A DNA stretch of 62,377 nt from Miltoncostaea sp050249835 (GCA_050249835.1 JBFWPT010000019.1:1-62377), one strand, 5' to 3'; positions 16,118-24,062 are shown, counted from the stretch's first letter. Translations and numbers: made by a program. The notes: generated from the sequence alone by a model not told the origin.

Positions 16118-16492
16118 GTGCTGATCGCCCGTCCCCGGATCATTGAAGCGCCCCCGTGCGCACTGTCTGACACCGAGCTCATGGCGCGACTGTTCCGGGT
16201 CCTCGGTGAGGCCAATCGCCTGCGGATCCTCGAGCTACTGACAAAGGAGGGCGAGCTCCATCAGATGGAGCTGGTGCGTCGCCTTGACGCCACCCAGAGC
16301 AGGATCTCCGAGCACCTGGCCTGCCTTGCGTGGTGTGGATTCGTCGCGGTCGCGCGCACCGAGGGCCGGCGCACGTACTACGAGGTGGCCGACCCACGGG
16401 TCGCCGAGCTCATCGGGCGCGGCCGCGACCTGCTGACCGACAACGCTGCCGAGATCGGCTGCTGCAGGATCGTCGGGGCCGGTGACCGATGA
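16118..16492 (+). CDS. ArsR/SmtB-type regulator of the mercury block
   Basis: A 124-residue winged-helix repressor (MARLFRVLGEANRLRILELL, DATQSRISEHLACL, RRTYYEVADPRV). Actinobacterial mercury operons are known to use ArsR-family repressors in place of true MerR. Cys14, Cys69, Cys73 and the C-terminal pair Cys115-Cys116 are candidate Hg ligands; Cys69 and Cys73 lie in or just after the recognition helix, as in metal-sensing ArsR proteins. The start is uncertain: GTG 16118 has AAGAGG very close upstream. The gene is divergent from merA and upstream of the transporter. Confidence 0.85.
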   Translation: MLIARPRIIEAPPCALSDTELMARLFRVLGEANRLRILELLTKEGELHQMELVRRLDATQSRISEHLACLAWCGFVAVARTEGRRTYYEVADPRVAELIGRGRDLLTDNAAEIGCCRIVGAGDR

Positions 16493-16550
16493 CGGCGGGC
16501 GGCATGCCTGAGCGACGCGAGTGCCACCCGCCACCTGACGAGAGGATTCG

Positions 16551-16829
16551 ATGACCGACTCGACGACCAAGATGGCAAAGGGCCGGCGGGGAGCTCTTGG
16601 CGCCGTTGGGGCTACCGCTTTGGCGGTTGTCTGCTGCGCCGCGGGCCCCTTGATCGTCGGCGTGGTTGCGGGTGCCGGGGTCGGGGGGCTGGTCGGGGGC
16701 CTTAGCGGGGCGCTCCTCGTCGGTGTGCTCGTGGCCGCGGTCGTCCTGGTCGCTCGCGCCCGGGGCCGCCGTGGCGCCTGCGGACCCGACGGCTGCCGAG
16801 CGACGGGTGACCGCGGTCGCTCGGCCTGA
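16551..16829 (+). CDS. Minimal two-helix mercury transporter (MerT/MerF-like)
   Basis: A 92-residue membrane protein with two hydrophobic helices (about 17-40 and 50-69). A vicinal Cys pair, Cys28-Cys29, sits inside helix 1 (ALAVVCCAAGP), the hallmark of MerT, MerC and MerF, which carry Hg(II) inward to MerA. A second pair, Cys77 and Cys82 in CGPDGC, follows helix 2 on the predicted cytoplasmic side. Start ATG 16551 has GAGAGG upstream. It is shorter than MerT and closest in size to MerF. It follows the ArsR-type gene by 58 bases and is probably co-transcribed. Confidence 0.8.
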   Translation: MTDSTTKMAKGRRGALGAVGATALAVVCCAAGPLIVGVVAGAGVGGLVGGLSGALLVGVLVAAVVLVARARGRRGACGPDGCRATGDRGRSA

Positions 16830-16880
16830 CCCGTATTCGGTTCGCTGGAGGCCTAGGTCTGCCGTGGTTCAAGCGCATCC

Positions 16881-17037
16881 CTAGAGAACGCCGCTCCGCT
16901 CCAGCGTCTGCCGCTCCTCGACGGTGATCATCATCGTCGCCTCATCCGAGGGCACCTCGGCTGAGCGCTTCGAGCTGAAGGCGAGAAGCCCCATCGTGCA
17001 TTCCGGGCACGGCAGAGCAAATGCCGTTTCTCGAGCG
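16881..17037 (-). pseudogene. Possible remnant of a small Cys-containing protein
   Basis: A minus frame reads ALPCPECTMGLLAFSS and ends TVEERQTLERSGVL before stop 16881. The CPEC pair and tidy C-terminus look gene-like, but there is no start codon before an upstream stop and no second Cys pair, so I treat it as a decayed gene. The rest of 16830-17045 shows nothing else. Confidence 0.3.
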
Positions 17038-17045
17038 GGGAGCCT

Positions 17046-17300
17046 TCAGGCGGCGGAGCGCCCCACGGCAAGTAGGTCAAGGGCACGGGTAATGACTTCC
17101 GGCTCCGGCAGATCCGTGAGATCAACCCCGCGGGAGACATTCAGCAGCTCGATCGACACCAGGCGTCCGCTGGCGTCGTAGTCGAGGGCCCGGTCGCGGT
17201 CAAGGCGCACCATGCGCGCCGACGCTCCCGCTTCAAAGCCGGGGAAGTCGATCGCCAAGGCATCGACCGCCGGATCGTATTCGACGCGGAGTGGCTTCAT
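17046..17300 (-). CDS. DUF2283 protein (presumed antitoxin), element 2
   Basis: An 84-residue DUF2283 protein (YDPAVDALAIDF, LDYDASGRLVSIELL), very similar to 7241-7495 in element 1. It lies 13 bases downstream of the DUF4258 gene on the same strand. DUF4258 and DUF2283 frequently pair as toxin and antitoxin, with the toxin gene first; family knowledge and synteny support the role, but activity is unproven. Confidence 0.82.
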   Translation of the reverse strand: MKPLRVEYDPAVDALAIDFPGFEAGASARMVRLDRDRALDYDASGRLVSIELLNVSRGVDLTDLPEPEVITRALDLLAVGRSAA

Positions 17301-17313
17301 CTATCTCAGCGAA

Positions 17314-17550
17314 TCAGTCGGAGCGGTCGAAGTCCAGCACGGTCACGATGACCCCATCGAGGGCGCGGACGACTCCGAGGGTGCGGTTGTCGACGAAGGC
17401 CCGGTACAGGCGCGTTCCATCCCCCTGATCAATCGGTCGGGGGCAGAGGACGAGAATCGCGCTGATCTGTCGGCCGCTTACGTTCCGAAGGATCATGCGG
17501 CGACGGGCGTGGGCGCTGATCTCAAGGCCGAGTTCCTCATCACCACTCAT
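17314..17550 (-). CDS. DUF4258 protein (presumed toxin), element 2
   Basis: A 78-residue protein of the DUF4258 family, a small RelE-like basic fold (ISAHARRRMILRNVSGRQIS, DGTRLYRAFVDNRTLGVV, VIVTVLDFDRSD). Located between the relaxase gene end and DUF2283. The intact copy here explains the truncated scrap in element 1. I infer an addiction module that favours retention of the element. Confidence 0.75.
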   Translation of the reverse strand: MSGDEELGLEISAHARRRMILRNVSGRQISAILVLCPRPIDQGDGTRLYRAFVDNRTLGVVRALDGVIVTVLDFDRSD

Positions 17551-17602
17551 GCTCGGACCATAAGGCCGGGCCCCGACGGCGGTCCGGAAGCGACGCGATG
17601 GC

Positions 17603-20218
17603 TCACAGCTCGAGGCCCATGCCGCGCTCGGGCAGGCACCCTCGCGATTCGATCTCGCGCTCCACCCGCTCGCGCGCCATCTGCGTCGGCGAGGGCGCCT
17701 CGGGACCCCGTTCAGCCCTCATGGCCGCAGACGGCTCCGCCGCGGCCCGCGTCAGCGCGCCCGCCAGTCGGCGCGCCGCGCGCTCTGGGTCGTTGCGCGC
17801 GAGTCCGGCGTGCTCCACCAGCTCCGGTCCGACGGCGTACAGACGAGTCTCCGCCCGCGCTCGCGAGGCGGCCACATATCCCCACTCGGCAAGCGCCCCG
17901 TCGGCGCGAATCATGACGAACGCACGCTCCACGCTCGCCCCCTGGGCGGCGTGGCCGGTGAGCGCGTAGCCGTGCTCCAGATGCTCGCCCGCGTAGCGGG
18001 CCGGGACCTGTCGGATCGGTCCGCCGTCGAGCTGGAGGGTGAGGATCCCGAGCACCGGTTCGACCTCCCGCACCGTCGCGCGTGTTCCGTTGCAGACCCC
18101 GAGCGTCGAGTCGTTCTGGCGACAGACGACGCGATCGCCGGCGCGGAACTCACGGTCGCCGGCCACGAGCGCGTGCTCACCCAGCGCGCCCGCCCGCCGA
18201 AGAAGCGCGCGAGCGCCCTCGTTCAGCTCGGCCACGTCGGCGCGGCGGTGAGCGAGCATCACGACCTCACGGAGGTTGCCCTCGCCCGCCGCAGACCACC
18301 AGTCGGCCAGCAGCCGCCCCTTCGCCTGGGGCGCATCCTCGGCGACCAGCAGCCGGCCCTCGCGAGCGGCGTGGCCGAGATAGCCCTCGGCGTCACCGTC
18401 GCGCAGCTGAAAGAGAGCGTCGCGCTCGGCAGGCTCGTGCTGGCGACGGTTCTCCACCAGCCGCACCGCGCCGAGCTGTTCGCACAGGGTCGCGTAGAGC
18501 CCACCCGCACCGACGGCGGGAAGCTGAGCCGGGTCGCCGACGAGGATCGCCTTGCCGTCGGCCTCCTCCACGAGGCGAAGGACCGGGGCGAGCACCCGCG
18601 TCTCGGCCATCCCGGCCTCGTCGATCACCAGGACGCACCCCCGCGGCAGTCCGCCCGAGCGACGGGTCTCGCCCAGCATGGAGTGGAGGGTCCTCGCCTG
18701 GATCTCGGTTGCCTCCCGAAGCTCATCGGCAGCCCGGCCACTCGGCGCGGCCCCGAGCACCGGGACGCCAGAGCGCTCCAGTGCGTCACCGAGGACGCGA
18801 AGCGCAGTCGTCTTGCCCGCCCCTGCGACGCCGATCACGCAGACGACCCGATCCGGTGACAGTGCCCCTGTGGCGACCAGGGTGCGCTGCTCCCCGGAGA
18901 GCCGCACGGGAGCATCGGCGAGCGCCGACATCACGTGCGCGATGCCGGCGCGCGGTGCACCCGCCTCTCGACCCGCGAGGCCCATCTCAAGAGCCTCGCG
19001 CTCGAGATCGAGCAGGCTCGCCGTGGTGAAGCGCGCCGGCCGTCCGGGCGTCGCGTCGTCTCCGACCCGCGTGACCTCGGGGCCACGCACGATCCGCTCG
19101 ACCTCGGCCAGCACCGCCTCGATGCTCACACCGTCGCGCGCGGCGCCCGCCACGGCGCGCACGATCTCGGGCGTCGTCACCGTCGCCTGGTGCGCGGTGA
19201 GGTCTTCCGCGGTGATCGTCGGCAATTCGGGTTCCCGCGCCGGCTGGCGGTCGAGGAGGCCTCGGAGCTCGTTGGCTCCAAGGCCCATCTGCGATGCGCG
19301 GTCGAGCCATGTCTCGCGCAACTGCGGCAGATCGACGCGCTCCTTGCGCTCGCGGGTCGCGAGGGCGGCGACGCGCGAGGCCGCAAAGCCCGAGGTGCCC
19401 ATCGCCTGCATGTGCTCGACCAGCGACTGGCGACGGGTCGAGAAGGCGCGAAGCACCTCGGTGGGCACGCCCTCGATCTCGGCCATCCCCTTGACCGGCT
19501 CTGTCCACCGCACGCCGAGCGAGCGCGAGAGCTCACCGCGCAGGCTGGCCTCGTAGAGGTAGCCGGCCGCCAGGCGGTAGGTCCGAAGGATCGCCTCGCC
19601 GTCGAGCGCCCGCCACTTGCCATCTGAGGAGCGGGCAAGGTTGGCCACGATCACGTGGGTGTGAAGGTGCGGATCCTGGGCGCGGCTGGTGCGGTGACGG
19701 AAGGCGGCGGCGACAAAGCCCTCTCCCTGCTCGCGGATCGCCCCGCCTCGCCCCCGCCGGACCACGCAGGCCTCGGACTCAAGGTAGGCGAGCGCCGCCT
19801 TCCACGACGCCTCGTGGGCGTCGGAGATCGCGCGGCGCACCGACTCGTCCTCGGTGAGCGCGTGCAGGAGGCTGACGCTCTTGGGGCACGAGAAGACCAG
19901 GTCGTAGCCCGCGACCGGCGCGAGCGTCTTTGCCTCGTCGCGCCACTCGCCGCTTACCTCATCGAGGGTGCGCACCGTGATCGTCCGTTCCTTGGCCGGC
20001 GCCCGTAGCCGCGCACCGTCCGCGGGGCTCACCCCCCGAAGGAGCGTGCCGAGGTCGCCGTCGCCGACGACGCCCGACAGATCGAGGCCCTCAGCACCCG
20101 TCCCCGCCCAGAGCCCCGGCGACTCACCACGACCGGCGTAGTAGTCGTCCAGACCGAGGGCGACCTGCTGCTCGTAGTAGGCCTCCTGCCCGAGGGCGAG
20201 CTTTGCGACGCTCAGCAC
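17603..20218 (-). CDS. MobF (TrwC/TraA-type) relaxase-helicase, element 2
   Basis: An 871-residue relaxase-helicase, homologous along its length to the element 1 protein but about 64 residues shorter at the C-terminus, where both end in RGMG. Start GTG 20218 (VLSVAKLALGQEAYYEQQ). The HRTSRAQDPHLHTHVIVAN metal motif, Walker A GVAGAGKTTALR, DEAG and GYALTGHAAQG are all intact, so nicking and unwinding should be functional. It supplies transfer initiation for element 2 and might act on element 1 too if the two candidate oriT palindromes are interchangeable. Confidence 0.95.
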   Translation of the reverse strand: MLSVAKLALGQEAYYEQQVALGLDDYYAGRGESPGLWAGTGAEGLDLSGVVGDGDLGTLLRGVSPADGARLRAPAKERTITVRTLDEVSGEWRDEAKTLAPVAGYDLVFSCPKSVSLLHALTEDESVRRAISDAHEASWKAALAYLESEACVVRRGRGGAIREQGEGFVAAAFRHRTSRAQDPHLHTHVIVANLARSSDGKWRALDGEAILRTYRLAAGYLYEASLRGELSRSLGVRWTEPVKGMAEIEGVPTEVLRAFSTRRQSLVEHMQAMGTSGFAASRVAALATRERKERVDLPQLRETWLDRASQMGLGANELRGLLDRQPAREPELPTITAEDLTAHQATVTTPEIVRAVAGAARDGVSIEAVLAEVERIVRGPEVTRVGDDATPGRPARFTTASLLDLEREALEMGLAGREAGAPRAGIAHVMSALADAPVRLSGEQRTLVATGALSPDRVVCVIGVAGAGKTTALRVLGDALERSGVPVLGAAPSGRAADELREATEIQARTLHSMLGETRRSGGLPRGCVLVIDEAGMAETRVLAPVLRLVEEADGKAILVGDPAQLPAVGAGGLYATLCEQLGAVRLVENRRQHEPAERDALFQLRDGDAEGYLGHAAREGRLLVAEDAPQAKGRLLADWWSAAGEGNLREVVMLAHRRADVAELNEGARALLRRAGALGEHALVAGDREFRAGDRVVCRQNDSTLGVCNGTRATVREVEPVLGILTLQLDGGPIRQVPARYAGEHLEHGYALTGHAAQGASVERAFVMIRADGALAEWGYVAASRARAETRLYAVGPELVEHAGLARNDPERAARRLAGALTRAAAEPSAAMRAERGPEAPSPTQMARERVEREIESRGCLPERGMGLEL

Positions 20219-20238
20219 GGCGTACCCAAGAAGGAAGA

Positions 20239-20280
20239 CAGATCGAGCGGGACGCAGATGCACCACGGTGCGAAATGAAG
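20239..20280. other. Candidate oriT of element 2
   Basis: GCACC-AC-GGTGC (20260-20271) in the same conserved block as 10379-10419 and at the same distance from the relaxase start. Only the central two bases of the palindrome and a few flanking bases differ. Confidence 0.55.
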
Positions 20281-20308
20281 AAGGCGCGACCTCTGGCCGG
20301 CGTCGATT

Positions 20309-20329
20309 CCATCCCACACCCATCCCACA
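20309..20329. repeat. Candidate integrase arm site, right end of element 2
   Basis: CCATCCCAC, three bases, CATCCCACA, matching 10705-10725 outside the spacer, 121 bp before the att repeat. Confidence 0.7.
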
Positions 20330-20449
20330 CGAGGTGCGCAGAAGCGCCGATTCTGGCGCAAAACGGCTGAGCTCCGGAAGCTAAGAAACCCCTGCTCAGA
20401 AAGGCCTTTCAGGCCCGATCCGGCTGACTCGCAGAACCCCCCGAACCCT

Positions 20450-20493
20450 CTTGCCATGCAGAAGGTCGTGGGTTCGAGTCCCATCATCCGCTC
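20450..20493 (+). repeat. att copy 3 (attR of element 2)
   Basis: Perfect 44-bp copy of 788-831, marking the right edge of the tandem array; chromosomal sequence resumes after it. Confidence 0.93.
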
Positions 20494-20497
20494 CTCT

Positions 20498-20524
20498 GAG
20501 AGCCCCCGGATCCCGGGGGCTCTC
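20498..20524 (+). terminator. Native tRNA-Gly terminator, displaced
   Basis: GAGAGCCCCCGG pairs with CCGGGGGCTCTC around a three-base loop, 4 bases after att copy 3. It is probably the chromosome's own tRNA terminator, now 19.7 kb from its gene. Confidence 0.7.
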
Positions 20525-20531
20525 GTCGTCT

Positions 20532-22115
20532 CTAGGACGTCCGCAGCAGGGCCGAGATACGGCCCTCGTCGGCGAAGACGCCGATGACGTCGGCGATGGA
20601 TCTGACCGAGGTCACGTTGTTGACGTAGACCACGTAGGCCATCCGCCGGCCGCTCGGGGGGTCCATGTAGCCGGCGAAGACCTGCGCCTTGAGCCCGGTG
20701 GCGTCGACCGTCGTGCCGGTCTTGGCGTACACCTTCCCGAACCCCGTGGCGATGACCGGGTCGAACGGGTCCCGGCCCACCGAGGCGAGCGACCCGTCCA
20801 CGCCGAGCGCGGGGAGCGCGGCGAAGTAGGGGCGGAACGTCGGGCGCCCGCTCATGCCCCGGAGCAGGGTCAGCACGGCGTCGGGCGTCGCGCGGCTGTC
20901 GGGGCTGCCGCTGCCGTTGGTGGGGAACCTGAAGCCGTCCCCGGGGATGCCGTACCGCGTCGTCAGCCTGCGGCGCTCGGCGGCCAGCGCCTCGCGGAGC
21001 GTCCGCGCCTCCGGCAGGCCCGCGTACATGAGGCTCAGGTTGGCGCCGTAGTTGTGGCTGACCTTCAGGATCAGCTTGGCGTACTCCGAGTAGGGCGGCG
21101 ACACGAAGCGGGCGACGCGGGTGGCGCCCGGGTACGACCGCCGCTCCGGCAGCCGCGCGGTGCGGTTGGGCGCCACCGCCGGCGCGTCGACCTCGACGCC
21201 CCGCCGCTCCAGCGCCTCGATCAGGACGGTCCGCGCGTAGGCCGAGGGATCGGCGATCGTGAAGGTGCGCACCAGGGTCCGCACGCCGGGCAGCGACGGC
21301 CGATGGCCCACCGCGATCGTCCCGCGCACCACCCCGGTCCGCCCGTCCTTCGAGGTCTTCAGCGAGATGCTCTCCGCGGCGCCCCGCGGGACCGTGCGCA
21401 CCGCGGACCGGACGACCAGCCCGGCCGAGCGCGGCCGCCAGTCGACCCGCGCCGGACTGCCGGGGCGCGTCGGGCGGACGGTCACGTCCACGAGGTTGTC
21501 GTTCACGGTGATCGGCGTGATGAGGACGTTGCCGTTGGGGACCCGGAACTTCCGGAACAGGCGGTCGTCCACGACCACGTCGCCCGTGACGCGCTGCACG
21601 CCCGAGGCGGCGACCTGGCGCGCGAGCGCATCGATCCCGGCGAGCGGGTCGGGCGCCGTGAGGATCGCGCCGCCCAGCGAGTTGGCCTCGACGTGGTCGA
21701 AGGCCGTGAACGCCACGGTCCCGGCCCGCGTCGTGCGGCCGCCGAGGGTCAGGTCGCCGCTGGCGACGAGCACCAGGTCGCCCCGCAGCACGCCGTCGGG
21801 ACCGAGGCTCCCCCGCCGGTGGATCGGCGTGGTGAAGCGGTATCCCGGCCCGAGCCGGTCCAGGGCCTGGGCGACCGAGAAGAGCTTGCGCACCGACCCC
21901 GTGAAGAAGAGCGAGTCCGGCCCGAGGGAGTAGACGGGTGAGCCCGTGGCCAGGTCGACCACGCGGATGCCCCAGGACGCGCCGGCGTACGTCGGCCCGT
22001 CGATGATCTGGAGGACCTCGGGCGGCACCGGGCGCTCGGGCGGCGTCTGGGCGCCCGCGGCGGCCGGCCCGAGCCCGGCGAGGACCGCGGCGGCGAGGGC
22101 GATCACCGGCTTCAT
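20532..22115 (-). CDS. dacB: D-alanyl-D-alanine carboxypeptidase/endopeptidase (PBP4, S13 family)
   Basis: A 527-residue penicillin-binding protein that trims or cuts peptidoglycan cross-links outside the membrane. An N-terminal signal peptide (MKPVIALAAAVLAGLGPAAAGAQ) is followed by the serine motif GSVRK (Ser74, Lys77), the SxN motif SHNYGAN and the KTG motif AKTGTT near residue 464. The length and large inserted domain between the first two motifs are typical of PBP4. Start ATG 22115 has GGAGGAG just upstream. The gene ends about 8 bases from the displaced tRNA terminator, convergent with the tRNA. Confidence 0.93.
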   Translation of the reverse strand: MKPVIALAAAVLAGLGPAAAGAQTPPERPVPPEVLQIIDGPTYAGASWGIRVVDLATGSPVYSLGPDSLFFTGSVRKLFSVAQALDRLGPGYRFTTPIHRRGSLGPDGVLRGDLVLVASGDLTLGGRTTRAGTVAFTAFDHVEANSLGGAILTAPDPLAGIDALARQVAASGVQRVTGDVVVDDRLFRKFRVPNGNVLITPITVNDNLVDVTVRPTRPGSPARVDWRPRSAGLVVRSAVRTVPRGAAESISLKTSKDGRTGVVRGTIAVGHRPSLPGVRTLVRTFTIADPSAYARTVLIEALERRGVEVDAPAVAPNRTARLPERRSYPGATRVARFVSPPYSEYAKLILKVSHNYGANLSLMYAGLPEARTLREALAAERRRLTTRYGIPGDGFRFPTNGSGSPDSRATPDAVLTLLRGMSGRPTFRPYFAALPALGVDGSLASVGRDPFDPVIATGFGKVYAKTGTTVDATGLKAQVFAGYMDPPSGRRMAYVVYVNNVTSVRSIADVIGVFADEGRISALLRTS

Positions 22116-22185
22116 GGGGGCTCCTCCCGTCGGCCTCGTCAACCGCCGCCAGTCTCATCCGCCGCCGGCCGCCGGGGCAAGCGAT

Positions 22186-23244
22186 TCAGCGCGTGGGCAT
22201 GCCCGGGTCGAAGAACGCGCCGTCGAGGGGGATCATCAGCGGCTCCATGTCGTCGCCGGGGACGGCGACGCCCTCGGCGCGGGCGGCGTCCTCGTAGACG
22301 TCCCGCCGGACCACGGCGTCGACGATCGCCCGGTCGTCGGGCTCGCCGTGCAGGACGCCGAGGCGGCGCATCTGGGCGAGGAACCAGTGGGCGTGGACCC
22401 GGCGGGGGGCGTTGACCCGGCCGCCATCGTGGAAGACGGGCCCTGTGTCCGCGTCCAGGAGTCGGCGCTCGATGTGCACGGCCGCGGCGTTCACGTGGCG
22501 GGGCGTCGCCAGGATGGGCACGGCCGCGCGCCGGTTGTGGGGATCGTCCAGCCAGGCGCAGGCCGCGAGGGTCCCGCCGATGAGGAGGTCGACCTCCGAC
22601 CGGCGGCGGGCGAGGGCGCCGGGGGACACCACCAGGGCCTTCTCGGGATGGCCGGGGAGGATGTCGTGGCTCGTGATCGCCGTGAAGCCGACGCCGTGGG
22701 CGGCGGCGACGGCGTTCCAGGGCTCGCCGGCGGAGAACCCGTCCATCGTCCCGGCGGCGATGTTCGCCACCATCTGGGGGGGCGGGATGGGGATGATGTC
22801 CACGTCCCGGGCCGGGTCGAGCCCCGCCGCGGCCAGCCAGTAGCGCAGCCAGATGTCGTGGGTGCCGCCCGGATAGGTCATGGCCAGGGTCAGCCGCCGC
22901 GCGCGGCCGGCGGCGGCGATCGCGGCGAGCGATCCCTCCGGGTCGGCGTACCCGGGGGCGGTGAGCGCCGTGGCCAGCGTGATCGCCTGGCCGTCGGTGT
23001 TGAGGGCCATCACGATCGGCAGGACCTGGTCGGCGCGGCCGGTCACCCCGGCGGCGACCGAGAGGGGAAGGCTCGCCAGGCAGTGGGCCGCGTCGATCTC
23101 CCCGCTCAGGAGGGCGTCCCGCGTCGCCGGCCACGACGCCTGCCGCACCAGCTCGACGGCCAGGCCGCGCTCCTCGTAGAACCCGAGCGCCTGCGCCATC
23201 AAGACGGGCGCGGCGTCGGTGAGCGGGACGAACCCGACCCTCAT
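22186..23244 (-). CDS. NrtA/NasS-like nitrate-binding protein without signal peptide
   Basis: A 352-residue periplasmic-binding-type protein of the NrtA/CmpA/NasS group (GFVPLTDAAPVLMAQALGFY, DAAHCLASLPLSVAAG, TYPGGTHDIWLRYWLAA, AGEPWNAVAA). It starts directly with the first beta strand and has neither signal peptide nor lipobox, and no ABC permease is nearby, so it should be a cytoplasmic nitrate/nitrite sensor like NasS rather than a transporter part. Its ATG overlaps the stop of the HemD-like gene. NasS normally inhibits the ANTAR regulator NasT; no NasT is present here, and the coupled regulator is a GAF-PucR protein. Confidence 0.85.
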   Translation of the reverse strand: MRVGFVPLTDAAPVLMAQALGFYEERGLAVELVRQASWPATRDALLSGEIDAAHCLASLPLSVAAGVTGRADQVLPIVMALNTDGQAITLATALTAPGYADPEGSLAAIAAAGRARRLTLAMTYPGGTHDIWLRYWLAAAGLDPARDVDIIPIPPPQMVANIAAGTMDGFSAGEPWNAVAAAHGVGFTAITSHDILPGHPEKALVVSPGALARRRSEVDLLIGGTLAACAWLDDPHNRRAAVPILATPRHVNAAAVHIERRLLDADTGPVFHDGGRVNAPRRVHAHWFLAQMRRLGVLHGEPDDRAIVDAVVRRDVYEDAARAEGVAVPGDDMEPLMIPLDGAFFDPGMPTR

Positions 23245-24062
23245 CGCGGCGCCCGCGCCCCGGCCAGCGCGGCGGCGAGGGCGTGGAACATCGCCCCCAT
23301 CCGCGGGGTCTCCGGCTCGACGTGGACGGGGAGGCCGTGGGCGATCAGGGCCTCGCGGGTGACCGGGCCCACCGCCGTGACCACGACGCCCGAGCAGCCG
23401 ATGCCGCCCAGGTCGACGCCCGCCCGGCGGGAGATGGCGGCGAAGCCCTCCACCGCGCGGGCGCTCGTGAAGGTGATGGCGTCCAGCCCGCCCGCGAGGG
23501 CCTCGCGGGCAAGGATGACCGCCGGGGTGTCGTCGCCGGGGAGGGGGAGCGTGTAGGGGTGCACCTCGCGCACCCGCGCGCCCGCGGACCGCAGGGCCGA
23601 GGTCATGGGCTCCGGGCCGTCCCCGGCGCACTGGACGACGATGCGCCGGCCGCGGACGCCCTCGGCGACCAGCCCCTCCACCACGGCGCGGCTCTCGGCG
23701 GGCACCGCCGTCCAGTCGGCCTCGAGGCCGTACTCGCGCAGCACCCGCTTCGGCTTGCCGCCCCGCGCCACCAGCCGGCGGGACGCAAGCGTCGCGACCA
23801 GCGTGCGCAGGCGCCCGCCCCGGGCGGCCCCGGCCAGGATGTGCCGGGCGCCGACGCCGGTCATGAAGACGGCGACGTCGGGGGGCGCCGCGATCAGGTC
23901 GTCGACGATCGCGTCGATCCCGGCGTCCGCCACCGGCCGGTCGAGGTCGACGCTCGACCCCTGCCGCGGGACGCCGCCGAGCGCCGTGACGAGCGCGGCC
24001 TGCTCCTCCGCCCTGCGGTTCGCGGTCAGGCCGATCCGGGCGCCCTGCAGGGGGCCGGTCAC
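23241..24062 (-). CDS. Uroporphyrinogen-III synthase-like (HemD) protein
   Basis: A 273-residue HemD-fold protein (GARIGLTANRRAEEQAALV at the start, DAITFTSARAVEGF and VVVTAVGPVTREALIAHG near the end). The family makes uroporphyrinogen III, the precursor of siroheme that NirB needs. In actinobacteria, HemD-like domains also occur as the sensor part of the nitrite-reduction regulator NnaR, where a C-terminal winged helix is attached; no such domain is present here. Start GTG 24062 overlaps the stop of the PucR-type gene and its stop overlaps the NasS-like start, so three genes are translationally coupled. It could be an enzyme or a regulatory partner. Confidence 0.8.
   Translation of the reverse strand: MTGPLQGARIGLTANRRAEEQAALVTALGGVPRQGSSVDLDRPVADAGIDAIVDDLIAAPPDVAVFMTGVGARHILAGAARGGRLRTLVATLASRRLVARGGKPKRVLREYGLEADWTAVPAESRAVVEGLVAEGVRGRRIVVQCAGDGPEPMTSALRSAGARVREVHPYTLPLPGDDTPAVILAREALAGGLDAITFTSARAVEGFAAISRRAGVDLGGIGCSGVVVTAVGPVTREALIAHGLPVHVEPETPRMGAMFHALAAALAGARAPR

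Larger units (their letters stand above)
10590..20493. mobile_element. Element 2: tRNA-Gly-integrated mobilizable element carrying mercury resistance
   Basis: Bounded by perfect 44-bp repeats at 10590-10633 and 20450-20493, period 9860 bp. It has the same backbone order as element 1 (integrase, excisionase-like, XRE plus nucleotidyltransferase-like, cargo, DUF2283, MobF relaxase, candidate oriT), with protein-level similarity throughout but no shared cargo apart from DUF2283. The cargo is a mercury resistance block (12885-16829). Confidence 0.92.

Noticed and set aside
20440..20493. Apparent third tRNA-Gly gene
   Set aside because: Same reason: a 44-bp att remnant with unrelated upstream sequence.
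788..20493. Prophages at tRNA-Gly
   Set aside because: No capsid, terminase, tail or lysis genes are present; the MobF relaxases define mobilizable elements.
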